Assembly: GCA_949361645.1 (NCBI GenBank)
Contig: OX442435.1
Coordinates: 4,326,220 to 4,390,219, forward strand
Direction of reading: 5' to 3'
Length of the DNA stretch: 64,000 bases
Source of the DNA: Spongilla lacustris
Lineage: Eukaryota > Porifera > Demospongiae > Spongillida > Spongillidae
The translations under genes were made by a program, and so were the position numbers. Position 1 is the stretch's first letter. Every line of letters begins with the position of its first letter. Shown in pieces: positions 36,331-47,425 of this stretch. Below the pieces are notes generated by a model, which had not been told where the DNA came from, ran no database searches, and saw only the letters and a program-made list of their open reading frames with translations.

Positions 36331-37439
36331 GAATGGTAATAGTGTTCACATACCAGCTGAATGGTAAGTGTTCACGTTCAAATACAAATACATGTACACC
36401 AACAAATTTCCCAGCTTGAACATGTATGTTATTTAAAAAAGCACTTCACAAGCACCATAGCACTACTTCACAGGCACAGCACCATAGCACAGCATCACAG
36501 GGACTGCACCATAGCACTATTTCACACTGTGGAGGGGGGTCCCAATGGCCCCCATACTTCCTTTGCCACTGACCATAGCACTATGTCATAAATGCAGCAC
36601 CATAGCACTACACAATCAGCACCATAGCATTACTTCACAGGCACAGCACCATAGCACTACTTCAACACCATAGCATTACACTTTTAGCACCATAGCACTA
36701 CTTCACAAGCACTGCATCATACCACTACACAATGGCACCATAGCACTACACAATCAGCACCATATCAGCACCATAGTACTGCACAATCAGCACCATAGCA
36801 CCACTACACTGTACTTCACAAGCATAGCACATACCATGGCACCATAGCACTACACAATCAGCACACATAGCATTACACAATCAGCACCATAGCACTACAC
36901 AATCAGCACCCTTGTACTACACAATCAGCACACATACTTCACCCATGGCATTACTTCAGCACCATAATAGGGATGGCACTACTTCACATGCACAACACCA
37001 TAGCACTACTTCACATGCACAACATCATAGCACTACTTCACATACTTCACAAACACAGCACCACAGCATTGCTTAGCACTGCACAATATCACTACTTGAT
37101 AAGTGCAGCACCATAGCACTACACAATAAGCACCACAACACTACTTCACTAGTATAGCACCAAGGCACTACTTCAGAAGGACAGCACCATCAGGCGTGTA
37201 GGAAGGTGGGGGGTGCAAATAAATGAGCATGTCTATAGGCCGAGGGGGGAGGGGGAAGAGATCTGACCTACGTTTAGGATGGTGTGTGGCACACCCCTCC
37301 CCCCACCATTTATACTCTTATACATGGTACTGTGGAGGGGGTGGGGGGGGGGGGGGGGGGGGGGGGGGGCTATGGTCCCAATGGCCCCCATACTTCTTAT
37401 GCCATTGACCATAGCACTACTTCACAAACACTTAACCAT
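36331..37439 (-). repeat. degenerate minisatellite, right
   Basis: Units of the type CACCATAGCACTACTTCACA, in the opposite orientation to the left side, with irregular spacing. It includes a G-run of 27 bases at 37343-37369 and G/C-rich blocks similar to those at 33310-33370. Confidence 0.8.
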
Positions 37440-38060
37440 AGCATGCCATAAATGCAGCACCATAGCACTACATAATCAGCACCATAGCAGTATACAATCA
37501 GCACCATAGCACTACACAATTAGCACCATGGCACTACACAATTGGCACCATAGCACTACACAATCGGCACCATAGCACTACACAATCAGCACCATAGCAC
37601 TACACAATCAGCACCATAGCACTACACAATCAGCACCATAGCACTACACAATCAGCACCATAGCACTACACAATCAGCACCATAGCACTACACAATCAGC
37701 ACCATAGCACTACACAATCAGCACCATAGCACTACACAATCAGCACCATAGCACTACACAATCAGCACCTTAGCACATACCATGGCACCATAGCACTACA
37801 CAATCAGCACCATAGCACTACACAATCAGCACCATAGCACTACACAATCAGCACCATAGCACTACACAATCAGCACCATAGCACTACACAATCAGCACCA
37901 TAGCACTACACAATCAGCACCATAGCACTACACAATCAGCACCATAGCACTACACAATCAGCACCTTAGCACATACCATGGCACCATAGCACTACATAAT
38001 CAACACCATAGCACTACACAATCAGCACCATAGCACTACACAATCAGCACCATAGCACTA
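37440..38060 (-). repeat. 22-bp minisatellite array, right
   Basis: About 27 copies of the 22-bp unit in reverse complement (CACAATCAGCACCATAGCAC type). A variant spacer GCACCTTAGCACATACCATG interrupts the array at about 37764 and again at about 37960, which points to block duplication within the array. Confidence 0.9.
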
Positions 38061-38996
38061 TTTCACCCATGGCACTACTTCAGCACTAAACAGGGATGGC
38101 ACTAATTCACATGCTTCACAAACACAGCACCATAGCACTACACAATAAGCACCACAGCACCATAGCACTACTTCAGAAGCACAGTGCCACCATCAGGTGT
38201 GTAGGAAGGTATTTAAAGGTGGGGGGTATAAATAAATAAGTGTGTCTATAGGTTGAGGACCTGACTCAGAAATTTTAGGATGGCGTATACCACTTCCCCC
38301 CCCCCCCCCCACTCCCCCCTCCATTTATACTTTTATACATCATACAGAATAAAGGTGAGGGGGGGGAGGGGGGGCAATGCCCCCTTATGACAATAAAATG
38401 GAGGCAATGGCCCCCATGGCCCTTGCTTCCTCGCACAAGCACTGCACCATAGCACTACTTCTGAACAAACACTGCACCATAGCACTACTTCACAAACCAT
38501 AGCACTACTTCATAAATGTAACACCATAGCGCTACACAATAAACACCACAACACTACTTCACTAGTATAGCACCAAGGCACTACTTCAGAAGGACAGCAC
38601 CATCAGGCATGTAGGAAGGTGGGGGTGCAAATAAATGAGCATGTCTATAGGCCGAGGGGGGAGGGGGGAGAGATCGGATTTTTAGGATGGCATGTAGCAC
38701 CCCCCCCCCCCCCTCCATTTATATATGGTACTGGTGGAGGGGGTGGAGTGGGGGCTATGGCCCCAATGGTACTCATACGCCCTATGCCACTGACCTATAG
38801 CATTACATGTACATGTGTACTTCACAAACACTGCACCATAGCACTACTTCATAAATGCAGCACCATAGCAGTATACAATCAGCACCATAGCACTACACAA
38901 TCAGCACCATAGCACTACACAATCAACACATTAGCACTACATGTACACTGTACTTCACAAGCATAGCACATACCATGGCACCATAGCACCACAAAA
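38061..38996 (-). repeat. mixed minisatellite and G/C-rich blocks, right
   Basis: The inverted counterpart of the left-side blocks, with C-runs at 38296-38310 and 38699-38713 and the repeated phrase GCACCATCAGGC. Degenerate units continue to the terminal repeat. No gene. Confidence 0.75.
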
Positions 38997-40660
38997 TCAG
39001 CACACATAATTCACCCATGGCATTACTTCGGCACCATAACAGGGATGGCACTACTTCACATGCACAACACCATAGCACTACTTCACATGCTTCACAAACA
39101 CAGCACCATAGCATTGCTTAGCACTGCACAATATCACTACTTGATAAACGCAGCACCATAGCACTACACAATAAGCACCACAGCAAGCATAGCACTACTT
39201 CAGAAGCACGGTGCCACCATCAGGTGTGTAGTAAGGTATTTAAAGGTGGGGGGTACAAATAAATGTGCATGTCTATAGGCTGAGGACCTGACATAAATTT
39301 TAGGATGGTGTATAGATCGTACTGAATAAAGGTGAGGGGGGGAGGGGGGGCAATGCCCCCCTGTGACAATAAAATGGGGGTAATGGCCCCCATGGCCCTT
39401 GCTTCCTTGCACAAGCACTGCACCATAGCACTACGTCACAAGCACTGCACCATAGCACGTCACAAGCATTGCACCATAGCACTATGTCACAAGCACTGCA
39501 CCATAGCACTACGTCACAAGCACTGCACCATAGCACTACGTCACAAGCACTGCACCATAACACTATGTCACAAGCACTGCACCATATCAATATGCAATCA
39601 GCACCATAGCACTACTTCACAAGCACAGAACGATGGCACTACTTCACTAGTACTGCACCATAGCACTACGTCACACAGAGGCACTCTGCTTCATAAATGC
39701 AGCACCATAGCACTACACAATCAGCACCATAGCACTACTTCACCCATGCATGGCACTACTTCAGCACCATAACGGGTACTGCACAATGGCACTACTTCAC
39801 AAGCACAACACCATAGCACTACTTTACAAGCACAGTAACAGCACTTCTTATAACTGGCACTGCACCATAGCACTAGTTTGTGTTGCTAACGTTGTGCAAA
39901 GAAGGCAGCAAGACTTATAGTACATGTAGTATACAGTAAGGCTTAGCAATCGTACTTGTCCCCGGAAAGCCTTTTCCTAAATGAATCAATCACCACCCTC
40001 CTGATGTCTGCGATGTATTATAATGTGGCTATGAGTGCGTACGTACCAAGTTGGCACGAGAGTCCACGTGCATTGCACGATCGCCTCGATTACTTGTTAA
40101 CTTTACTTCGCTAATCGCTAGTTGTAAAGTCAAAGCCAGCCGTAACGAGATTGTTTCCACTTTAATTTCCAGCAAGCAAAAGTGGTACTGGGTCTTTGGG
40201 GCGGAGAATAGGCGGAGCCAGATATAAATTGCATTTCATGTGCTCGGAAGAACGGGAAGCGCGTTAGGATACATTGGTGGCGCGAATCGAGCGGGAAATA
40301 TGCACTAACTTTGCACTGCCATATTACCGTAACGGATAATATACAAATCAACGATCTGAACAAATCAATAGCTACAGGACTTCACTATGCATGTTCCGAA
40401 TTTGACGCGTTTTCAACACTCGCACCTCGAGAAATGTGGATTTCTAGCCCGCGAGGTTAACGAATGCTGTACCCGCTGCACGGAAAATACGTAGATTACA
40501 AAAATCGATTTCCACAGAGAGAAATGGTGTGGGAACAAGTGTACGAAATTTGAAAGGAAAAGGTTGTACCGTTGCGAAGATGTGCTGTTAAGTGTAACGT
40601 ACAATTTTTATAGTGATAAAATTATAACCCCACAAGCCCGATTTTGCTGGACACTGTCCC
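38997..40660 (-). repeat. right terminal inverted repeat of giant foldback element
   Basis: The mirror of 31027-32690, ending in the conserved tip complement GCTGGACACTGTCCC. Mirrored ORFs (39332-39772 against 31916-32356, and 40413-40604 against 31083-31274) confirm near identity. Confidence 0.85.
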
Positions 40661-40976
40661 ATATATATTTAGAACAAGTCGTATACATGTATAGGCATTT
40701 GCCCAGACTCTATGTGGATACGCAAGGGTGTGGCTACGCCAGACTACACATACCCCAGATTTTCTCAGGTTATCACTCGTCCCCAGATATTTGTATTTGT
40801 ATCATTGTACGTTGCCGCGAAAGTGGAACTAACGCATGTTTTGGCAACTTTCCCGTGTGCTTACAACCCTAAGCCTACAAGTATTTTTTTCTAAAATATG
40901 TTGGCATGCTCCTTTGAATTGAATTGGTTGCAATGATTTTGTTGGTGTGTATGGTTGTGTTGACTTTCCAAATTAG

Positions 40977-41052
40977 GATGAAGACCGCAGACTACTTGAA
41001 GAGGTTGATTTAAGGTTTTGCTATAGTAGTGATGTCAGTGCAGACAATACAG
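40977..41052 (+). CDS. candidate exon of unknown plus-strand gene
   Basis: 76 nt between a good acceptor (GACTTTCCAAATTAG) and donor ACAG|GTTTCA, phase 0 in and phase 1 out. Only this phase is open; it reads DEDRRLLEEVDLRFCYSSD and on to ADNT. It pairs in phase with the interval at 41150-41209. No domain was recognised. Confidence 0.4.
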
Positions 41053-41149
41053 GTTTCAGATAAGAAATTGCTTGGTAGTGCACATATATACCAACTTAGC
41101 ACAGCAAAGCATTGTTAAAACTGCCAAAATTGTGATTTTATTTGTGCAG

Positions 41150-41305
41150 GAGTATGTCAGTGGGACTTTACAGACATTGACACAGAAAAGCTCATGTGGA
41201 AAATAAAAAGTATTAATTAAGAACCATTTTGAAAGGGTTTGGGAGGATATCTTTCATCTGTTAGAGGAGGATTTTCCATTTCCTATTCAAATCACCCCTG
41301 TGTGA
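41150..41305 (+). CDS. candidate exon or decayed coding segment
   Basis: It follows acceptor TTATTTGTGCAG and continues the phase of 40977-41052, reading GVCQWDFTDIDTEKLMWKIK. It then either splices at a weak GTATTA donor (41210) or, through a +1 shift in a run of five A, continues as LIKNHFERVWEDIFHLLEED and then PFPIQITPV to a stop at 41303. The second reading looks protein-like, so this may be a gene with a frameshift or a pseudogene. No family was recognised. Confidence 0.4.
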
Positions 41306-41891
41306 TATACCATCTTTGCATGTGCCCACCTGAAGAATTACCAAGTTGTGGTACTTGTCAAGCTCCTTTGCAATTTACCAAATTAAGAACTCTGTTCTGT
41401 TGAACTGAACTGTTATACATGTATAATAAGGAAAGCAACATGAAGCAACAATAATTATAAGTAAGGCAACATGACAACCGTAAACTTTAGACAGGCTTTG
41501 TGCTGTGAAATAGCTTAATTAGAACATTAAAACTTCAAAATGAGGTCTACTCATAGGAGGTGTGAAATATACAGCATTCTCTAAAGAGAAGTAATGCCTT
41601 TTTATGTAGGAAGGTCCACAATTTTGAGTTGGAAAATGAAACACTAAGGGCTAAAGCAGATCAGGCCACAATTTAGCACAACACATCAGTACTAGAGAAG
41701 ACAACAGTACAGCATGTTGTAAAGCTCATGTCTTGGATATCAGCCTGTGCCTATAACATTAGACAATAGATGAGTGTATAACCTGTTTACCATATTACGT
41801 TTGTTGATGCAAAGGTTAATTAAGTAAATAAAATGTTACCATGCATGGCTTTGTTCAAATCCTCAAAGCAATCAGGACAAAAAATTAAATT

Positions 41892-42341
41892 TTGTACAGG
41901 ACAAGCTCAAAATATGAAGTTGCAGTTATTGAAGAAAGTAATATAGTGTTGTTGCAGAAGGCAATGTATAAATGTGCATTGAGTTTAATAGATTATCATT
42001 TAAAAATGCACACACATGTAATCAGTGTTAAAATTGGAATTTGTGATGTATTAAAAAAGATTGCTACCATGGCCTTGTTTGAGGAGCTGAAAAAAATTAT
42101 AGGACCAAACTAAAAAATGAGGTTACTTATGCACACCCATTGCTAAGGAGCAGGATAAATGGTGATTAGAAAGAGAAAAAAATGAAGCAGTTATCAAAGA
42201 AAGGTACACAAGAAAATACTGTGTGTTGCAGAAGGCAATGCATGCATCGAGTTTCCCGGCAATTCAGAAGTGATGGATGATGGAAGCACTCAAGAAGAAT
42301 ATCAAGATAGAGATGAATACTTCAGTGAAATCGATGTATAA
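41892..42341 (+). CDS. weak candidate terminal exons of unknown plus-strand gene
   Basis: Two items. An ORF at 41892-42113 ends with FEELKKIIGPN. A candidate last exon at 42232-42341 follows TGTGTGTTGCAG in phase 1 and encodes an acidic tail (GNSEVMDDGSTQEEYQDRDE, then YFSEIDV and a stop). The word TGTTGCAGAAGGCAATG occurs at both places (41950 and 42225), suggesting a local duplication of an exon start. It could belong with the exons at 40977-41305, but the joining exons are not clear. Confidence 0.3.
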
Positions 42342-43139
42342 CATTATTCTATGTATCCTATGTGTGTGCAAGACTTGTAACCAAATTTTGGTGTGATTAT
42401 ATTATAGATTGTAGTTGCTATAGCGAAGAGAACAAACACCGTCACTATTTTTAAAACGCTACCGCATGGATTACCGTTCCCGCAAAATCCGATGTTTGGA
42501 TCGCTATAACTTTGTCACTACTCATGCAAATACCACGTTCCACATATCATTTTAATTCATTTAATTTGCTCTTTAAGGCAATATCAAACTCAGTGCAAAA
42601 TATTGCGTTTGAAAAAATATATACCCGTACCTACGACGACGACGACGACTATGGACAAATAACAGTCTGGGAACGAGAACTTCGAGCTTTTTTGTTCTCT
42701 TAAAATAAACGGTTGGCGACTTGAACAAAACATGAAAATGATCGTCTTTCCATTGTGGCTTGATAGCAATAAAGAGCTACACTATCCGTTTCTCGGTTCG
42801 TGACTGAGTTATACGCGGATCGCGTTTTTAAAATGATTTCATGATGCGGCCCAAATCCTATATGAGAGTTACTGCCGTAACTCTCGATATTATAATTATT
42901 ATATTTATAAGTATACTGCACAATGCAAAAAACTAAATACTAAGCTACATGTTGTTATGATGATAAAAATGATATATACAAATCTATTTCCACTCATTGA
43001 TGCTTTTCTGTGCAATGCAAGACATTGCAATAAGCTACATCCATAACCTGGATGTGACTGTGTCCTCTAGTGACAAATGTTTTGTGGTCCTTAACATTTA
43101 ATTTAGCTCTACTAATGGGCTAAACTGGCCCCTCAGGTG
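42342..43139. other. non-coding stretch, nothing recognised
   Basis: No supported exon. A short CGA-repeat (about 42636-42650) is the only simple repeat. Opposite-strand ORFs at 42512-42921 lack support. Confidence 0.35.
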
Positions 43140-43652
43140 AACGAGATGATGATCCCTTAGGTGGAGGAGGTGATAATCCCTCAGATGGTGAAAGGCGACT
43201 GAGAAGAACTGCCAACTGATGAGAATTGCGTGAAACAGAAGAGGCTGAAAAAAAGTTTAAAAAGCAATCTAAGAAAGGAGTTGAGTAAGGGATAGGTAAG
43301 AAAGGAAATGAGAAAGGGAAAGGTTAAAAAGGAGATGAGAAAGGGAAAGGTAAGAAAGTAGATGAGAAAGGGAAAGGTAAGAAAAGAGCGGAGAAACGGG
43401 GAATAATAGATCAAACAGATGAAGATGATTCTGGTGGGGATTGGAAATGCATGGTGTGCGATTCCAGTTTCTTTCAACAAGAAGAAGATGGCGTTGAATG
43501 CAAGTGGGTGCTGTGTCAGAAGTGTGACGAAACATCACGTCACTTGCATCCCAGAATTGCACAGAATATATTACTCTTTTGATAGTGAAGATGTTACATT
43601 TGTTCAAACTGCACAAATCTTGCCGAAGACAGTGATAATTACATGTGACTTA
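43140..43652 (+). pseudogene. frameshifted Lys-rich plus PHD-finger C-terminus
   Basis: In order: an acidic patch (ERDDDPLGGGGDNPSDGERR), then a Lys/Glu-rich region with a 24-30 bp GAGAAAGGGAAAGGT repeat and two stops, then IDQTDEDDSGGDWKCMVCDS. WVLCQKC follows in the same frame. The next landmarks appear in other frames: KHHVTC in the second and CSNCTNLAEDSDNYM with a stop (about 43598-43645) in the third. The Cys/His spacing (CxxC, CxxC, HxxC, CxxC) is that of a PHD finger. Basic tails ending in a PHD-like finger occur at the end of some DDE transposases (inference). At least two frameshifts make it dead. Confidence 0.5.
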
Positions 43653-44109
43653 GTTGAGTTCCACAGCCCTGAAGTGCAAGTTGCCAGAGTATAGACTGCT
43701 TAATAAGATGATTCCAATCCCTGCATGCATGCAAGTATATAGCACGCCTCTATGCCGACTGATGATTCCTGGATCTGTAGATATTTTACTCATTTAATAG
43801 TAAGAATGTTTACATGACTCAGTCATTGCGAATGATTGTGCAATATGCGGTGACGAACACTGCATGCCTAATCGCACTGCCGAAATAACCCTTAGCGCTG
43901 CCGACTATACTACTGCCGAACGCTACCGTAGTGACTTTAATATTTTCAGTATTGCATTTTCAATAGACCAAAAAAAATCACCTAAAGTGATGCTGTTGTT
44001 CTAAAGTGGTTTAGGTTTCTAAAAGTGCAGGCAGTATATATTTTTAATTCCGAATTAGGGCTATTTATTGTACATCAAATTGCCGAACATCACCGATCGA
44101 ATGTACCCT
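43653..44109. other. non-coding stretch, nothing recognised
   Basis: No supported feature between the PHD pseudogene and the SWIM-type fragment. Confidence 0.4.
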
Positions 44110-44606
44110 TTGTAAGCGATATGTCACTCTGCCTGATCGTCCTGGAGTTTATACACGCCAACAATTGCTACAATGGAAGCAGCTGATCATGAATGCCTAT
44201 AAGGCTATAACTTCTTTACAAGTGGCTACTCTCGAACCGTTGGAATTTGGGATCTGAATAGCGCGAGCCAGTGTGTAATTTTGTAAGCTCTTGTGAATCT
44301 AAGCATGCGTAATCCAGATGAGGCTCACTGTGCTTGGGTAGCAGCCATGCAGAAAGACTGACGAACAACAGTTTTGCACAACTCTGAAAGCTTTGATGCC
44401 AAAATCAGCAATCTTGTCCTCGAGACCAAATTCATCATGTTCTAGTGCCCCATGCAGCTCCAGCTATATGATCATAGACTCCACTGGCTACATTAATGAG
44501 CTTGCAATATCCAAAATACAGGACCATAAGCATCTTGAACTCTGTGTGTGTCCTTTGCATAATGTGCAGCTATTCTTAATTCCCTGGCAACAGGTTCATT
44601 GACCTC
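44110..44606 (+). pseudogene. TRQQLLQW/SWIM-type transposon-derived fragment, copy 2
   Basis: The frame at 44144 reads GVYTRQQLLQWKQL. After a short insertion and frame change it continues GYNFFTSGYSRTVGIWDLNS, then CVIL, a stop, and MRNPDEAHCAWVAAMQKD. This order (TRQQLLQW, Y-FxSGYxRTV, W-L, VxxSxRxPDEAHxAWV) is one I associate with the conserved N-terminal region of SWIM zinc-finger/YqaJ nuclease-type ORFs that are widespread in sponge, cnidarian and fish transposons. The zinc finger and nuclease are absent and the frame is broken, so it is a relic. It is a direct repeat of 15098-15648. Confidence 0.6.
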
Positions 44607-45060
44607 CCCCACAGATCATAGATTAATAACCTTACGGAACAGGATTGGAAACGTAATACATTGCCAATCGATTATCATAGTTTCGCTCGCGCGTATATAC
44701 ATGTATGACGTAATTATAATCGATAGGCAGGCTATGAGACTCTTTCCCAAGAACACCATTTATATAGAGCAGCACACAATACCTGGAACCAGGCAGAGCC
44801 AATTTGGGGATAGGTTGTTTAGAGGGAAGGGTTGCCGACAGAGAAGCGGGCTTGACCTGCTAACCTTAGACAAAGCCCTCTTACAACACATTATAAGGAT
44901 GCATCCCATGCCTCATCTAAGCTGGAAGGGTGGTGCACGACCATTCGCCCTTTATCAAAACATTAAACATCGTTTACTGCCTAAACAAAATCACTTAAAA
45001 GCATACCAAAATAACTTACCTGGAGGAAGAAGTGTCTGGACAACAGTTAAACCTGACTAA
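44599..45060 (+). CDS. open reading frame of unknown nature
   Basis: A 153-residue ORF, one of the longest non-repeat ORFs in the window. The C-terminal 90 residues look protein-like (FGDRLFRGKGCRQRSGLDLL, HPMPHLSWKGGARPFALYQN, LPGGRSVWTTVKPD). There are no flanking splice sites I can commit to and no family I recognise. It begins at the end of the SWIM-type fragment and ends just before the TA-flanked palindrome. Confidence 0.25.
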   Translation: MTSPTDHRLITLRNRIGNVIHCQSIIIVSLARIYMYDVIIIDRQAMRLFPKNTIYIEQHTIPGTRQSQFGDRLFRGKGCRQRSGLDLLTLDKALLQHIIRMHPMPHLSWKGGARPFALYQNIKHRLLPKQNHLKAYQNNLPGGRSVWTTVKPD

Positions 45061-45253
45061 GTTGCTGCTAGATTGTGCCTAGCTCTCCTGGCTTTCATGC
45101 AGATGTCAATGTCAATGGAGACAGTCAGGTTAGTGCATTGGCGTTTTTGCCATAAGCTTCTTTGACAACCTCCCTTGTCGAAACATTTTCTAAATAAAAA
45201 TAAAAATTTAATTTTTTGCTCGCATATCGAGGGGTGTAAGTTAGCTATCACTA

Positions 45254-46763
45254 CAGTGGAAACCATCACACTTGCTCCTATAATTTTTTGTACTGTTATT
45301 TGGTTCACTTGAATATATTTCAATAACAATGAGCTCAAATGGAAATCTGACAACGCAGGTATAGTGTGCAACTATTTTTCAATATATACTGAAAGTTAAA
45401 AAGCATCACGTGACTATTTACTTTACTTATTAACACTTGTTGTGACCCCAGTACATAAAAATTGTAAGCATAATTCCTCCTCCTGTAGGCAATAGATCTT
45501 AACCATATTCGCAATATATCTAAAGAACAGGCATTAGCAACCTTTGGCCGCGTCAGTTTTTAAGTCCGGTAAATAGTTACGGTATTATCGAGCTAGATAT
45601 GCGTTTTTAGCTCGTAAAAGCTTAGCGATGCAATTTCGTAGTACGCTCTCATAGGACTGCTATATTTCGTTTCCGAGTCGTCACATGTTAGATCTATCGC
45701 AAAATCGTTCTTGGGAGACAATAGACCCTCCTTTGCCGTTAAAAAAGCGCCATCAGAGCTGAGTACCTGAAAACATCCGCCATATCGCGATGAATTGCAT
45801 TTGAAACGTCACTATTGCGTCATTTTGTATCATGAATATATTTATGATACGATACGAAATCAGAAGCATCAAATTGGGCAGGTTACAAGAAACGTCAAAG
45901 AGCAAGAGGCAGCTTTAAAGCTGGAAGCGAAGAGGACCCAATTAGCTATTTTGAAGCTGCCATCAAGGATTGGAAGCTTTGGGTGATAGAACGCTACCCT
46001 TGCGAATGTCTTGATGGCCCATAAAGCTTCCCAATTTGATGCTACTGATTTACTAGACGTTCGCCGTGAGTGACTGCAAGATGCAGCATCGTTAGGTTAA
46101 GAACCGTTTTCACAATCCTCATTGAGTCAATGACAGCACTTGCATCCATTCATATTACCTCTGACTATACGTCACGTTATAAATATATTCATGATACAAA
46201 ATGACGCAATAATGACGTTTCAAATGCAATTCATGGCGGAGGTTTTCAGCTACTCAGCTCTGATGGCACTTTTTTTAACGGCAAAGGAGAGTCTATTGCC
46301 TCCCAAGTACGATTTCGCGATAGATCTAACATGTGACGACTCGGAAACGAAATATAGCAGTCCAGTGAGAGCGTACTACGAAATAGCATCGCTAAGCTTT
46401 TACGAGCTAAAAACGCATATCTAGCTCGATAATATCGTAACTATTTACCGGACTTAAAAACTGACGCGGCCAAAGGTTGCTAATGCTTGTTCTTTAGGTA
46501 TATTGCAAATATGGTTAAGATCTATTGCCTACAGGAGGAGGAATTATGCTTACAATTTTTTTTGTACTGGGTCACAACAAGTGTTAATAAGTAAAGTAAA
46601 TAGTCACGTGATGCTTTTTAACTTTCAGTATATATTGAAAAATAGTTGTACACTATACCTGCGTTGTCAGATTTCCATTTGAGCTCATTGTTATTGAAAT
46701 ATATTCCAGTGAACCAAATAACAGTACAAAAAAATATAGGAGCAAGTGTGATGGTTTCCACTG
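45254..46763. mobile_element. 1.5-kb TA-flanked foldback element
   Basis: The tips are CAGTGGAAACCATCACACTT and its near-complement, with TA on both sides (45252-45253 and 46764-46765), suggesting a Tc1/mariner-type non-autonomous element. The arms (about 45254-45845 and 46175-46763) are inverted copies with visible divergence, and positions add to 92017. The loop of about 330 bp has no clear ORF. It is older than the giant elements, judging by the mismatches. Confidence 0.8.
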
Positions 46764-47019
46764 TAAGTAAAGAGAATTTCCAATCCTACCACGTACCACC
46801 ATCGACCTTCGGCCTTCTTCTTATAAAACTACTTTTGGGGCCGATTCCTTGAACCGTAAAGGTACAAGGATTGTCGAAAGGCGGGAGGTATTTTAAGCGT
46901 AGCTTTGCGTTTGCGATTATAAAACTGGTTGTCTTGAAACCACCACTACGTCCCCATACATTCACTGTGCTTGCTCTGACGCTATCTTTCGTTGCCTGAT
47001 CCTGTTGCCTGTCAAGGGC
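46764..47019. other. non-coding stretch, nothing recognised
   Basis: Sequence between the palindrome and a G-rich block. No exon could be supported. Confidence 0.35.
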
Positions 47020-47387
47020 GGATCCAGGAATATAGAAGGGGGGGGGGGGGGGGGGGGGGTGGTAGAAAGGGGGCCCGGGGGCCCTGCCCCCGGAAAATTT
47101 TTTGAGCATTGAATTCCTGGTTTCGATACCTTTTTTCACACCTTTGAACGGTAAGTTGCAATTTTAGTCCATTTGCTTAAACGGCCAGAGGCAGCCCCAG
47201 CATCTATCGAGGGAAGGGGCAAACACACGAGGGGCGCCCAAAAGGGGCGTGGCTTACGATACTTCTGATGCGCGCGTATAACCGTTTGACTCTGATAATG
47301 CATGCGAGCGAGCGCTAGAAGCTAAATTATGCTCCGCATGTCGTGGATTAGGGATTGGAGGTGGGGGAAGGAGGCGCCATAGGCTGG

Positions 47388-47425
<38 letters not shown>

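Larger units (their letters stand above)
31027..40660. mobile_element. giant foldback element with minisatellite arms, GGGACAGTGTCC family copy 2
   Basis: A 9,634-bp unit with ends GGGACAGTGTCCAGCAAAAT and its reverse complement. Flanking ATAT on both sides fits a 4-bp duplication, but the site is an AT run. The outer 1.66 kb of each side are near-identical inverted copies (positions add to 71687-71688). The first 400 bp of each arm resembles the arms of the elements at 708-1493 and 60359-63763. Inside, the left side holds GTAGTGCTATGG-type arrays and the right side the reverse-complement arrays, with unequal copy numbers (about 3.1 kb against 4.7 kb). No transposase ORF was found. Long ORFs in the arrays are translated minisatellite. 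Confidence 0.85.

Noticed and set aside
32690..38060. Regular 22-bp arrays as a CRISPR-like array
   Set aside because: The units are contiguous with no variable spacers, lie in a eukaryotic transposon and have no associated genes.
31916..39772. Mirrored 146-residue ORFs with an HKHCTIAL repeat (31916-32356 and 39332-39772)
   Set aside because: They are direct translations of a 27-bp minisatellite in both arms, with no start context, splicing or family support.
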